The notes under the pieces are model-generated. The model was not told the DNA's origin and ran no database searches. It was given only the letters and a program-made list of their open reading frames with translations. From Comamonadaceae bacterium (GTDB taxonomy: Bacteria > Pseudomonadota > Gammaproteobacteria > Burkholderiales > Burkholderiaceae_C), in assembly GCA_947448745.1 (NCBI GenBank), contig CANFOQ010000031.1, forward strand, positions 1 to 32,075: a stretch of 32,075 nucleotides of DNA. Direction: 5' to 3'. Below, piece by piece: positions 25,572 to 32,075 of this stretch (positions are counted from its first letter, which is position 1; each line of letters opens with the position of its first letter). Both the position numbers and the translations under genes were made by a program.

Positions 25572-26384
25572 ATGATTGTATTCAGCGCATCTTCCTTCAG
25601 TCTGCTTTGGGGCTTTGTGGCCGCCTTGGCCTACACGCTGGGTGCATTGTTTGGTGGGCGCTTGTCGCCGCAACAAAGCCGCCACTACTTGTGGGTCATC
25701 TCTTTGTTCCATGGCTTGAGTGTGATTGCCACGCTGGTGCCCGCACCTGACGAGGCAGCCCACTTTGGTTTTGCACCGGCCTTGTCAGCCACCACTTGGT
25801 TGGTGCTCCTTGTTTATACCGCAGAGCACCACTGGTTCCCACAAATGCGCACCCGCTGGATCTTGTCTGCGGTGGGCTTGGTCACCGTGCTGTTGCCATT
25901 GATGTACCCCGGACAAGTGTTGCACAGCAATGCTTCGGCTTGGTTGCCTTTGCACTGGTTGCTGGGTTTGGCCTCCTATGCGATGTTCGCTGCCGCGGTG
26001 GTGCATGCCAGCCTGATGAGCCGCGCTGAACGTCAAATGCGATTGGCCGCAACAGATCCCACGGGCTTGCCATTGCTCACGCTTGAACGGTTGACATTTC
26101 ATTTTGTCCACTTGGGTTTCTTTTTGTTGTCAGCCACCTTGATGGCCGGTTGGTGGTTTGGCGAACAACTCTATGGCCTGGACAAAGCCATGCGATGGGA
26201 CCATAAAACGGTCCTGTCTGTGATGGCCTGGCTGGTGTTTCTACTGTTGATTTGGGGCCGCCATGCGCGAGGTTGGCGCGGACCCTTGGCAGTGCGCACG
26301 CTCTATGCAGGTTCTGCCATGCTGTTATTGGCTTATGCCGGTTCACGCTTTGTGATGGAAGTCTTGTTACAGCGCAACTTATGA
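25572..26384 (+). CDS. cytochrome c assembly-like membrane protein (CcsA/YpjD family)
   Basis: The 270-residue protein is almost entirely hydrophobic, with about eight membrane helices, and belongs to the CcsA/CcmC/YpjD family of haem-handling proteins. Conserved features are the LHWLLGLASYAMFAAA block near 127-142, the RMRLAA-type loop, and WDHKTVLSVMAWLVFLLLIWGRHARGWRG near 207-235. Histidines in the helices and loops could bind haem, but the WWD motif of true CcsA/CcmC is not clear. The place next to divergent ffh matches E. coli ypjD. The function of YpjD itself is not well established. The stop overlaps the following gene as ATGA at 26381-26384. Confidence 0.83.
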   Translation: MIVFSASSFSLLWGFVAALAYTLGALFGGRLSPQQSRHYLWVISLFHGLSVIATLVPAPDEAAHFGFAPALSATTWLVLLVYTAEHHWFPQMRTRWILSAVGLVTVLLPLMYPGQVLHSNASAWLPLHWLLGLASYAMFAAAVVHASLMSRAERQMRLAATDPTGLPLLTLERLTFHFVHLGFFLLSATLMAGWWFGEQLYGLDKAMRWDHKTVLSVMAWLVFLLLIWGRHARGWRGPLAVRTLYAGSAMLLLAYAGSRFVMEVLLQRNL

Positions 26385-26605
26385 AATACCTGCTGCTGTT
26401 TGGCATCATCATGGGCGTCATCTGGTGGCTCAAGCTCAGTCGACGTTCGGGTGATGACCAACAAGCCACTTTAGACGAACCCCAAACCATGGTGCGTTGC
26501 TTGCATTGCGGACTTCACTTGCCATCAGATGAAGCCCTTCTCGCTCAAACAGGCATTTATTGCGGTAAAGAGCACCGCGACTTGCACGAAAGAGGCCACG
26601 TTTGA
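26381..26605 (+). CDS. small membrane-anchored zinc-ribbon-like protein (PP0621-type)
   Basis: This 74-residue protein has one N-terminal membrane helix (about 3-18, with a Trp-Trp pair). A short acidic linker follows, then a cysteine motif: Cys40-x2-Cys43, then Cys61-x3-His65, which fits a small zinc ribbon facing the cytoplasm. The sequence VRCLHCGLHLP...GIYCGKEHRDLH resembles the PP0621 family, found in many proteobacteria beside ampD or the ypjD-like gene. Its function is unknown. It overlaps the previous gene by four bases (ATGA) and the next by four (TTGA), so all three are translated as a coupled unit. Confidence 0.8.
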   Translation: MKYLLLFGIIMGVIWWLKLSRRSGDDQQATLDEPQTMVRCLHCGLHLPSDEALLAQTGIYCGKEHRDLHERGHV

Positions 26606-27168
26606 GTGCGCCTTTCTGGCACCAAGGTTGGTACCGCTTTGCGCACAAGGTGGATTCACCCAACTTTGGACCACGCCCTGCTGGCACTGAGATTGACTTG
26701 GTGGTGATTCACGCCATCAGCCTGCCCCCAGGTGAATACGGCAGCCATGATGTGCAAGATTTCTTCACCAACCAACTCAAGTGTGATCGACATCCGTATT
26801 TCGAACATTTGCGTGGTGTGCAAGTGTCAGCCCATTTCTTCATTCGCCGTGGAGGCGAGTTGCTGCAATTCGTCAGTTGCGACCACCGCGCATGGCACGC
26901 TGGCGAATCCACGCACGCAGGTCGCGCCAATTGCAATGATTTTTCTATCGGCATTGAACTCGAAGGTTTGGATGGTGATGTCTTCACTTCAGAACAATAC
27001 GAAAGTTTGATTTCGTTGTTGCCCGTTTTGGCCATGCAATACCCACTGAAACACACGATTGGTCATGAGCACATTGCACCTGATCGTAAAAAAGATCCAG
27101 GGCCGGGTTTTTCATGGGGTTTTTTGCAACAAGGATTGGGTTGGGAATCTCATAGTTTTCCCGAATGA
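26602..27168 (+). CDS. ampD: 1,6-anhydro-N-acetylmuramyl-L-alanine amidase AmpD
   Basis: AmpD is a cytoplasmic zinc amidase that removes the peptide from anhydro-muropeptides during peptidoglycan recycling. In species with an ampR/ampC system it thereby limits beta-lactamase induction. The 188-residue product carries the zinc ligands His37 (VIHAISLPPGEYG), His155 and Asp165 (GHEHIAPDRKKDPGPGF), with catalytic Lys163 and Glu119 (IGIELEG). This matches His34/His154/Asp164/Lys162 of Citrobacter AmpD. The likely start is TTG at 26602, overlapping the previous stop as TTGA. No in-frame ATG occurs before the catalytic region, and MSAPFWHQGWYRFA is a natural AmpD N-terminus. A weak start could keep the protein at low level. 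The stop is directly followed by a DnaA box. Confidence 0.93.
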   Translation: MSAPFWHQGWYRFAHKVDSPNFGPRPAGTEIDLVVIHAISLPPGEYGSHDVQDFFTNQLKCDRHPYFEHLRGVQVSAHFFIRRGGELLQFVSCDHRAWHAGESTHAGRANCNDFSIGIELEGLDGDVFTSEQYESLISLLPVLAMQYPLKHTIGHEHIAPDRKKDPGPGFSWGFLQQGLGWESHSFPE

Positions 27169-27169
27169 G

Positions 27170-27178
27170 TTATCCACA
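27170..27178 (+). promoter_or_regulatory. DnaA box upstream of nrdA
   Basis: TTATCCACA is an exact match to the consensus high-affinity DnaA box. It starts two bases after the ampD stop and about 150 bases before the predicted nrdA transcription start. E. coli nrdAB is also regulated by DnaA boxes upstream of its promoter, so a replication-linked control is plausible. No second perfect box is visible in this spacer. Confidence 0.7.
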
Positions 27179-27269
27179 GCATCTGAAATAAGCGCGTCAA
27201 CTCTCAAGAAATGGGACAGTCTTCACCAACTGATCGCCACATATCGATATTCTGAAAAAAAATCTTCAA

Positions 27270-27285
27270 ACACTACGTGTAGTGT
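27270..27285. promoter_or_regulatory. NrdR box 1
   Basis: ACACTACGTGTAGTGT is a palindrome with 7-base arms around GT and fits the NrdR consensus (acaCwAtATaTwGtgt). It lies exactly 32 bases upstream of the second box, about three helical turns, the normal NrdR pair geometry. It overlaps the upstream flank of the predicted -35 element. NrdR is a zinc-finger/ATP-cone repressor of ribonucleotide reductase genes. Confidence 0.88.
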
Positions 27286-27286
27286 G

Positions 27287-27315
27287 TTGTAAAGAGTTTC
27301 GACCCCATATATAGT
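27287..27315 (+). promoter_or_regulatory. predicted sigma-70 promoter of nrdA
   Basis: TTGTAA (27287-27292) and TATAGT (27310-27315) are separated by 17 bases. The -10 matches five of six consensus positions and the -35 four of six. The -10 lies inside the second NrdR box, so repressor binding would occlude RNA polymerase. The start of transcription would fall near 27322. Confidence 0.65.
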
Positions 27316-27317
27316 GT
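27302..27317. promoter_or_regulatory. NrdR box 2
   Basis: ACCCCATATATAGTGT matches the NrdR consensus well, especially in the central CATATATAG and the right arm. The left arm pairs with the right at five of seven positions. It covers the predicted -10 of nrdA and stands 32 bases from box 1. Confidence 0.85.
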
Positions 27318-27322
27318 GGGCC

Positions 27323-27466
27323 ATGCACATTGTCAGTTGCCAAACTTGTTGGTTTGAGCACCGCAAAAAAGAAGTTAACAAAAGCATTCAAGCCCTACAG
27401 GATTTAAAACAAGATGCAAATCGCCTCCGCCACATCCGTCTCTACAAGCTATATCAATCCCACTGA
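27323..27466 (+). CDS. possible leader mini-ORF overlapping the nrdA start
   Basis: A 47-codon frame begins with ATG at the predicted nrdA transcription start. It ends 53 bases inside nrdA in another frame. It encodes a Cys-x2-Cys pair near the start (MHIVSCQTCW), then a basic helix-like stretch. There is no ribosome-binding site, so it would have to be leaderless. It may be chance; translation is not shown. If real, it could tune nrdA initiation. Confidence 0.2.
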   Translation: MHIVSCQTCWFEHRKKEVNKSIQALQDLKQDANRLRHIRLYKLYQSH

Positions 27467-30329
27467 TTCCACTGATGCCGCCAAGACTGCTGCCCTCAAC
27501 GCCAGCTTGAGCCATTACCAAATCATCCGCCGCAATGGTGCCGTGGTTCCTTTCGAGCCCGCCAAAATTGCCGTGGCCATGATGAAAGCCTTTTTGGCTG
27601 TGCATGGCACCCAAGGCGCCGCTTCTGCCAGCGTGCGCGAAACAGTCGATCAACTGACTCAAGCGGTGGTGCGTGCCCTGTTGCGCTCACGTCCAGGTGG
27701 CGGCACTTTCCATATTGAAGATGTGCAAGACCAGGTTGAATTGGGTCTCATGCGTGGCAGTCACCACGAAGTAGCGCGCGCCTATGTGCTCTACCGTGAG
27801 CGCCGTACCCAAGAGCGTGCCACCCACAAAGAGCAACAAGTCACCAATGAGCCTGTGTTGCACGTCATTGACCAAGGTCAACGCGTTGCCTTGGACACGG
27901 CACGGTTGAAATTTTTGGTCGAAGCGGCTTGTGCTGGCCTGGGTCAAGATGTGCAAGCTGCACCCATCCTCAGCGAAACCATGCGCAACTTGTACGACGG
28001 CATTCCCATGGAAGAGGTGCACAAAGCCTCTGTGCTGGCTGCCCGTACGCTCATTGAAAAAGAACCTTCGTACACTTTTGCCACCGCACGCTTGCTGATG
28101 TACTCCATTGCTAAAGAAGTGTTGGGCAAAGAAGCCACCCAAGCTGAAATGGGCACCCATTACCAAGAGACATTTGCAACATTCTTGAAAAAAGGCGTTG
28201 AGAACGATTTGCTCGACGCACGTTTGCTGCAATTCGACTTGCCTCGCCTGGCCAAAGCCTTGAAGCCCGAACGTGACTTCCAATTTGACTATCTGGGCCT
28301 GCAAACCCTGTACGACCGTTATTTCCTGCACGTGCGCAAGCAACGCATCGAGCTGCCCCAGTCTTTCTTCATGCGCGTGGCCATGGGCCTGTCGCTCAAT
28401 GAAGTCAACCGTGAAGAACGAGCCATCGAGTTCTATGAAGTCCTGTCTTCATTCGACTTCATGTCCAGCACGCCCACGCTGTTCAACAGCGGCACCACCC
28501 GCCCGCAGCTCTCCAGTTGCTACTTGACCACCGTGCCCGATGACTTGGACGGCATTTACGAATCCATCAAAGAAAACGCTTTGTTGTCCAAATTCGCCGG
28601 CGGCTTGGGCAACGACTGGACGCGTGTGCGCGCTTTGGGAAGCCATATCAAAGGCACCAACGGCGAATCACAAGGTGTGGTGCCCTTCCTCAAAGTGGTC
28701 AACGACACCGCAGTGGCGGTGAATCAAGGCGGCAAGCGCAAGGGCGCGGTCTGCACTTACCTCGAAACATGGCACTTGGACATTGAAGAATTCCTGGAGC
28801 TGCGTAAAAACACGGGTGACGACCGCCGCCGCACCCACGACATGAACACTGCCAATTGGATCCCAGACTTGTTCATGCGACGCGTCATGGAAAAAGGCGA
28901 ATGGACTTTGTTCTCACCCTCCAACACCCCCGACCTGCATGACAAATTTGGCGCTGAGTTCGAGAAGGCCTACACCGCTTACGAAGCGCAAGCTAAACAA
29001 GGCCTGATCAAGCCAGCCAAGACCGTGCAAGCCAGCGACCTGTGGCGCAAGATGTTGACCATGTTGTTTGAAACCGGTCATCCTTGGATCACCTTCAAAG
29101 ACGCTTGCAACGTTCGCTCACCCCAACAACACGTGGGCGTGGTGCACTCTTCCAATTTGTGCACTGAAATCACACTCAACACCAGCGACACCGAAACTGC
29201 TGTTTGCAATCTGGGCTCGGTCAACTTGGTACGCCACCTGAAAACCGGCGCCAATGGCCCCGAACTCGACCACGACAAACTCAAGCGCACCATCAACACC
29301 GCCATGCGCATGTTGGACAACGTGATCGACATCAATTATTACGCTGTCAAAAAAGCACGCGACTCCAACCTGGCGCACCGCCCTGTGGGCATGGGCATCA
29401 TGGCGTTCCAAGACAGTTTGTACGAGCAACAAATTCCCTACGCCTCGCAAGCGGCAGTTGAATTCGCTGATCGCTCCATGGAAGCCATTTGCTATTACGC
29501 CTACTGGGCATCCACCGAATTAGCCCGAGAACGTGGCCGTTATTCCACCTACAAAGGTTCTTTGTGGGACCAAGGCATCCTGCCCTTGGATACCCTGAAT
29601 CTGCTGGAAAAAGCGCGTGGCGGCTACATTGAAGTGGACCGCAGCGCCACCTTGGACTGGGAAGCTTTGCGCAAAAAGATCGCCGTTGACGGCATGCGCA
29701 ATTCCAACTGCGTCGCCATTGCACCAACTGCCACCATCTCCAACATTGTGGGTGTGGACGCCTCCATCGAGCCTTGCTTTGGCAACCTCTCGGTCAAGTC
29801 CAACCTGTCTGGCGAGTTCACCATCATCAACTCCTACTTGGTGCGCGACTTGAAGCGCCTGAACCTGTGGGACGACGTGATGGTCATGGACTTGAAACAC
29901 TTCGATGGTTCCTTGCGCCCTATCGACCGCGTGCCCCAAGACTTGAAAGACATGTACGCCACCGCTTTTGAAGTGGAAACCAAATGGTTGGTCGAAGCTG
30001 CTGCCCGTCGTCAAAAATGGATCGACCAAGCCCAGTCTTTGAACATTTACATGGCAGGCGCATCAGGTAAAAAACTCGACGACACCTACAAACTCGCTTG
30101 GTTGCGTGGTCTCAAAACCACCTACTACCTGCGCACATCCAGCGCCACCCAAGTTGAAAAATCAACCGTTCAGTCGGGTTCACACAATGCTGTGTCCTCG
30201 GGTGGCACCTCTGGTTTGAGCGCCATGGAAGTCGCTGCTGCGGCTGCACGCGCTCAAATGGCCAGCACGCCTGCGACCGATGTCAAATTCTGCGGTGTTG
30301 ACGACCCAACTTGCGAAGCTTGCCAATGA
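27414..30329 (+). CDS. nrdA: class Ia ribonucleoside-diphosphate reductase alpha subunit
   Basis: NrdA reduces ribonucleoside diphosphates to deoxy forms using a radical relayed from NrdB. The 971-residue product is longer than E. coli NrdA (761), mostly at the N-terminus. There, a first ATP-cone (about 34-135) is followed by a second cone-like segment (about 147-240: VLHVIDQGQRVALD, NLYDGIPMEEV, SYTFATARLL), as in Pseudomonas aeruginosa NrdA. Catalytic features are intact: the active-site cysteine in QLSSCYLTT, NLCTEI (Asn, radical Cys, Glu), the second redox Cys in AVCNLGSVNL, the tyrosine pair in TTYYLRTSS, and the C-terminal redox pair in CGVDDPTCEACQ. The start ATG 27414 follows an AGGA about 12 bases upstream. 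Expression should be controlled by NrdR and probably DnaA. A 129-base gap separates it from nrdB. Confidence 0.97.
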   Translation: MQIASATSVSTSYINPTDSTDAAKTAALNASLSHYQIIRRNGAVVPFEPAKIAVAMMKAFLAVHGTQGAASASVRETVDQLTQAVVRALLRSRPGGGTFHIEDVQDQVELGLMRGSHHEVARAYVLYRERRTQERATHKEQQVTNEPVLHVIDQGQRVALDTARLKFLVEAACAGLGQDVQAAPILSETMRNLYDGIPMEEVHKASVLAARTLIEKEPSYTFATARLLMYSIAKEVLGKEATQAEMGTHYQETFATFLKKGVENDLLDARLLQFDLPRLAKALKPERDFQFDYLGLQTLYDRYFLHVRKQRIELPQSFFMRVAMGLSLNEVNREERAIEFYEVLSSFDFMSSTPTLFNSGTTRPQLSSCYLTTVPDDLDGIYESIKENALLSKFAGGLGNDWTRVRALGSHIKGTNGESQGVVPFLKVVNDTAVAVNQGGKRKGAVCTYLETWHLDIEEFLELRKNTGDDRRRTHDMNTANWIPDLFMRRVMEKGEWTLFSPSNTPDLHDKFGAEFEKAYTAYEAQAKQGLIKPAKTVQASDLWRKMLTMLFETGHPWITFKDACNVRSPQQHVGVVHSSNLCTEITLNTSDTETAVCNLGSVNLVRHLKTGANGPELDHDKLKRTINTAMRMLDNVIDINYYAVKKARDSNLAHRPVGMGIMAFQDSLYEQQIPYASQAAVEFADRSMEAICYYAYWASTELARERGRYSTYKGSLWDQGILPLDTLNLLEKARGGYIEVDRSATLDWEALRKKIAVDGMRNSNCVAIAPTATISNIVGVDASIEPCFGNLSVKSNLSGEFTIINSYLVRDLKRLNLWDDVMVMDLKHFDGSLRPIDRVPQDLKDMYATAFEVETKWLVEAAARRQKWIDQAQSLNIYMAGASGKKLDDTYKLAWLRGLKTTYYLRTSSATQVEKSTVQSGSHNAVSSGGTSGLSAMEVAAAAARAQMASTPATDVKFCGVDDPTCEACQ

Positions 30330-30458
30330 TGAAATCCGCAAGGGGTGTAAACCCTTTGTGCTTCGATGCAAATCAACAACAGGCAACTGGCGTGATGTGA
30401 ATGAACACTTTGCGTTTTAGCTACATACAATCATAATCAGAAGAATGGAATCATCGTC

Positions 30459-31664
30459 ATGTTGACCTGGGAAGAAGAAGCAGTCCCCCAAGCGCCCAGC
30501 GCTGCACAAGGTGGTTTACACAACCACCCGATTCAGTCACCCCTCTCCGAACCCACCTCGCCTGCAGCGCAACGCGTGCTCAACGACGGTGCGGTGGTGG
30601 ACACACCCGCCACAGACGCCCCCTCGATCATCTCCAATGCGTCGGTTCGCCGCGTCAATGCAGCCGACAAGCGCATCATCAATGGACAAACCGACGTCAA
30701 CCAGTTGGTGCCTTTCAAATACAAATGGGCCTGGGAAAAGTACTTGGCCACTTGCGCCAACCACTGGATGCCGCAAGAAGTGAACATGACGCGCGACATC
30801 GCCCTTTGGAAGGACCCCAATGGCCTGACCGAAGACGAGCGTCGCATCATCAAGCGCAACTTGGGTTTTTTTGTGACTGCCGACTCTTTGGCGGCCAACA
30901 ACATCGTGCTAGGCACCTACCGCCACATCACTGCGCCCGAGTGCCGCCAGTTCTTACTGCGCCAAGCCTTTGAAGAAGCAATCCACACCCATGCCTACCA
31001 ATACATCGTTGAATCGCTGGGCTTGGACGAAAGCGAAATCTTCAATGCTTACCAAGAAGTGCAGTCCATCCGCGACAAAGACGAGTTTCTGATTCCGTTC
31101 ATCGACGCAATCATGAATCCGCATTTCCACACAGGCACGCCCGAAACAGATCAGACACTGTTGAAATCCTTGATCGTGTTTGCGTGCTTGATGGAAGGTT
31201 TGTTCTTCTATGTGGGCTTTACCCAAATTTTGGCATTGGGTCGTCAAAATAAAATGACCGGTGCCGCTGAGCAATACCAGTACATCTTGCGCGATGAATC
31301 AATGCACTGCAATTTTGGCATCGACTTGATCAACCAAATCAAATTAGAAAACCCCCACTTGTGGACCGCTGAATTCAAAGCCGACATCAACGAACTGTTC
31401 CACAAAGCGGTTGAGCTTGAGTACCGTTATGCCGAGGACACCATGCCGCGTGGCGTGCTGGGCATGAATGCCTCCATGTTCAAAGGCTATCTGCGCTACA
31501 TCGCCAACAGACGTGCTACGCAAATTGGTTTGGATGCCTTGTTCCCCAATGAAGAAAACCCCTTCCCTTGGATGAGCGAGATGATCGACCTGAAAAAAGA
31601 GCGCAATTTCTTTGAAACCCGTGTCATCGAGTACCAAACTGGTGGCGCTTTGTCCTGGGACTGA
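30459..31664 (+). CDS. nrdB: class Ia ribonucleoside-diphosphate reductase beta subunit
   Basis: NrdB holds the di-iron centre and tyrosyl radical that start catalysis in NrdA. The 401-residue product has Asp142, Glu173, His176 and the radical Tyr180 (EEAIHTHAY) at the same mutual spacing as Asp84/Glu115/His118/Tyr122 in E. coli. The second set of ligands is in the [11 protein letters not shown] block. The C-terminal tail ends GGALSWD, the NrdA-binding end. About 60 residues at the N-terminus (Pro/Ala/Ser-rich) precede the core and are typical of this longer form. In the 129-base gap after nrdA there is no NrdR box. A weak TTGCGT/CATAAT pair (30410-30437) might give an internal promoter. Otherwise it depends on the nrdA promoter. 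Confidence 0.97.
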   Translation: MLTWEEEAVPQAPSAAQGGLHNHPIQSPLSEPTSPAAQRVLNDGAVVDTPATDAPSIISNASVRRVNAADKRIINGQTDVNQLVPFKYKWAWEKYLATCANHWMPQEVNMTRDIALWKDPNGLTEDERRIIKRNLGFFVTADSLAANNIVLGTYRHITAPECRQFLLRQAFEEAIHTHAYQYIVESLGLDESEIFNAYQEVQSIRDKDEFLIPFIDAIMNPHFHTGTPETDQTLLKSLIVFACLMEGLFFYVGFTQILALGRQNKMTGAAEQYQYILRDESMHCNFGIDLINQIKLENPHLWTAEFKADINELFHKAVELEYRYAEDTMPRGVLGMNASMFKGYLRYIANRRATQIGLDALFPNEENPFPWMSEMIDLKKERNFFETRVIEYQTGGALSWD

Positions 31665-31743
31665 CAAACCATGAATGCATTCTGTTATTGGCCAACACCA
31701 ACGCTGGGGATCTCAGCATTGGGTTTGTCATTAACAACCCCTG

Positions 31744-31777
31744 TTCATGGTGTTGAACCTCGGTTCAGCACCATGAA
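31744..31777. other. 15-bp inverted repeat (hairpin) after nrdB
   Basis: TTCATGGTGTTGAAC (31744-31758) and GTTCAGCACCATGAA (31763-31777) pair along 15 positions with a single G-U wobble and a 4-base CTCG loop. No U run follows. It could stabilise the nrdAB message end, act as a protein site, or be the first of two hairpins ending the transcript. Confidence 0.75.
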
Positions 31778-31778
31778 T

Positions 31779-31811
31779 CACTTGGCTGCATGAGAAGGGG
31801 CCAAGTGTTTT
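31779..31811 (+). terminator. possible terminator hairpin before the H1-like gene
   Basis: CACTTGGC (31779-31786) and GCCAAGTG (31800-31807) form an 8-bp stem with a 13-base loop, followed by TTTT. It sits just after the 15-bp hairpin and before the H1-like gene. The long loop and short U run make it a weak but plausible terminator. Confidence 0.5.
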
Positions 31812-31848
31812 GAACCAACGATCTAAGATCTTGATCTAGGAGTATCTA

Positions 31849-32075
31849 ATGGCAACTGCAAAAAAATCCGCTGCAAAAAAACCAGCAGCAAAAAAACCAG
31901 CAGCAAAAAAAGCTGCTGCCAAGAAACCTGTCGCTAAAAAAGCAGCAGCTAAAAAGCCCGTAGCCAAGAAAAAGGTTGCAGCCAAAAAGCCCGCCGCTAA
32001 AAAAGCAGCAGCTAAAAAGCCCGTAGCCAAGAAAAAGGTTGCAGCCAAGAAGCCCGCCGCTAAAAAAGCAGCAGC
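31849..32075 (+). CDS. histone H1-like Lys/Ala-rich DNA-binding protein (partial)
   Basis: The visible 75 residues consist almost entirely of Ala, Lys, Pro and Val in AKKPAAKK-type repeats, like the C-terminal tails of eukaryotic H1 and bacterial H1-like proteins (Hc1/HctB, Bordetella BpH1/BpH2). Such proteins bind and compact DNA by charge, with little sequence specificity. After short five-residue units, a 21-residue unit repeats from about residue 29 onward. The ATG at 31849 has an AGGAG seven bases away (31838-31842). The gene runs off the right edge, so length and any C-terminal domain are unknown. No promoter is obvious, though a near-palindrome, CTAAGATC-TT-GATCTAG, lies just upstream (31823-31839). 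Confidence 0.85.
   Translation, partial: MATAKKSAAKKPAAKKPAAKKAAAKKPVAKKAAAKKPVAKKKVAAKKPAAKKAAAKKPVAKKKVAAKKPAAKKAA
31933..32075 (+). repeat. 63-bp tandem repeat inside the H1-like gene
   Basis: A 63-base (21-codon) unit starts at 31933, again at 31996 and again at 32059, where it is cut by the window edge. The two complete copies differ by a single A-to-G change in a lysine codon. The near identity at the DNA level, including silent positions, points to recent duplication or ongoing slippage. Confidence 0.9.

Noticed and set aside
30338-30353. Hairpin after nrdA (AAGGG/CCCTT)
   Set aside because: Only five base pairs and no U run; too weak to call a terminator.
30410-30437. Separate promoter for nrdB
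   Set aside because: The TTGCGT/CATAAT pair with 16-base spacing has only three of six matches at -35, and there is no NrdR box. It is mentioned under nrdB but not called as a feature.
31671-31793. Forty-residue frame directly after nrdB
   Set aside because: No ribosome-binding site, no recognisable motif, and it runs through the 15-bp hairpin. Chance is the simpler explanation.

Overview
The window looks like chromosomal DNA from a betaproteobacterium of the order Burkholderiales, most likely a Comamonadaceae relative (Limnohabitans/Rhodoferax-like). This is inferred from gene content (a ~400-residue TrpRS, a Pseudomonas-like NrdA, an Ala/Lys-rich H1-like protein), a moderately high GC content and heavy use of TTG for leucine. 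Coding density is high. No stretch over 300 bases lacks a gene. I saw no rRNA, tRNA, CRISPR array, insertion sequence or phage gene.

Layout. (1) 1-5226: a compact plus-strand run of housekeeping genes: recJ, a PHP-domain phosphoesterase (YciV/RNase AM type), a YciO-type protein, a site-2 protease-like M50 protein and trpS. (2) 5243-7818: an orphan LuxR-type response regulator closed by a bidirectional terminator, then on the minus strand an unusual membrane-anchored alpha-carbonic anhydrase and a small cupin. (3) 7903-9237: miaB. (4) 9479-24070: a polyamine island. speB and puuB run toward a MocR-type regulator (minus strand). Divergent from the regulator is a nine-gene operon: puuD, puuA, a SpuC-type aminotransferase, potF, potG, potH, potI, an outer-membrane barrel protein and puuC. 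(5) 24113-27168: ffh (minus strand), then ccsA/ypjD-like, a small zinc-ribbon-like protein and ampD, tightly coupled. (6) 27170-31664: nrdA and nrdB, preceded by a DnaA box and two NrdR boxes. (7) 31849-end: the start of a histone H1-like gene made of Lys/Ala repeats, cut by the window edge.

How the genes work together. The central island encodes a nearly self-contained route from outside the cell to GABA. The barrel protein may admit polyamine across the outer membrane (inference) and PotFGHI imports it. SpeB makes putrescine from agmatine. PuuA glutamylates putrescine, PuuB oxidises the product, PuuC oxidises the aldehyde and PuuD releases GABA. The class III aminotransferase offers a parallel, non-glutamylated entry. 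The regulator is a MocR (GntR HTH fused to an aminotransferase-like domain), not the PuuR-type repressor of E. coli. The intergenic region beside it carries three copies of an A(C/T)TGGCA motif that could be its operator. Near the end of the window, the nrdA promoter combines a perfect DnaA box with paired NrdR boxes, tying deoxynucleotide synthesis both to nucleotide status and probably to replication initiation.
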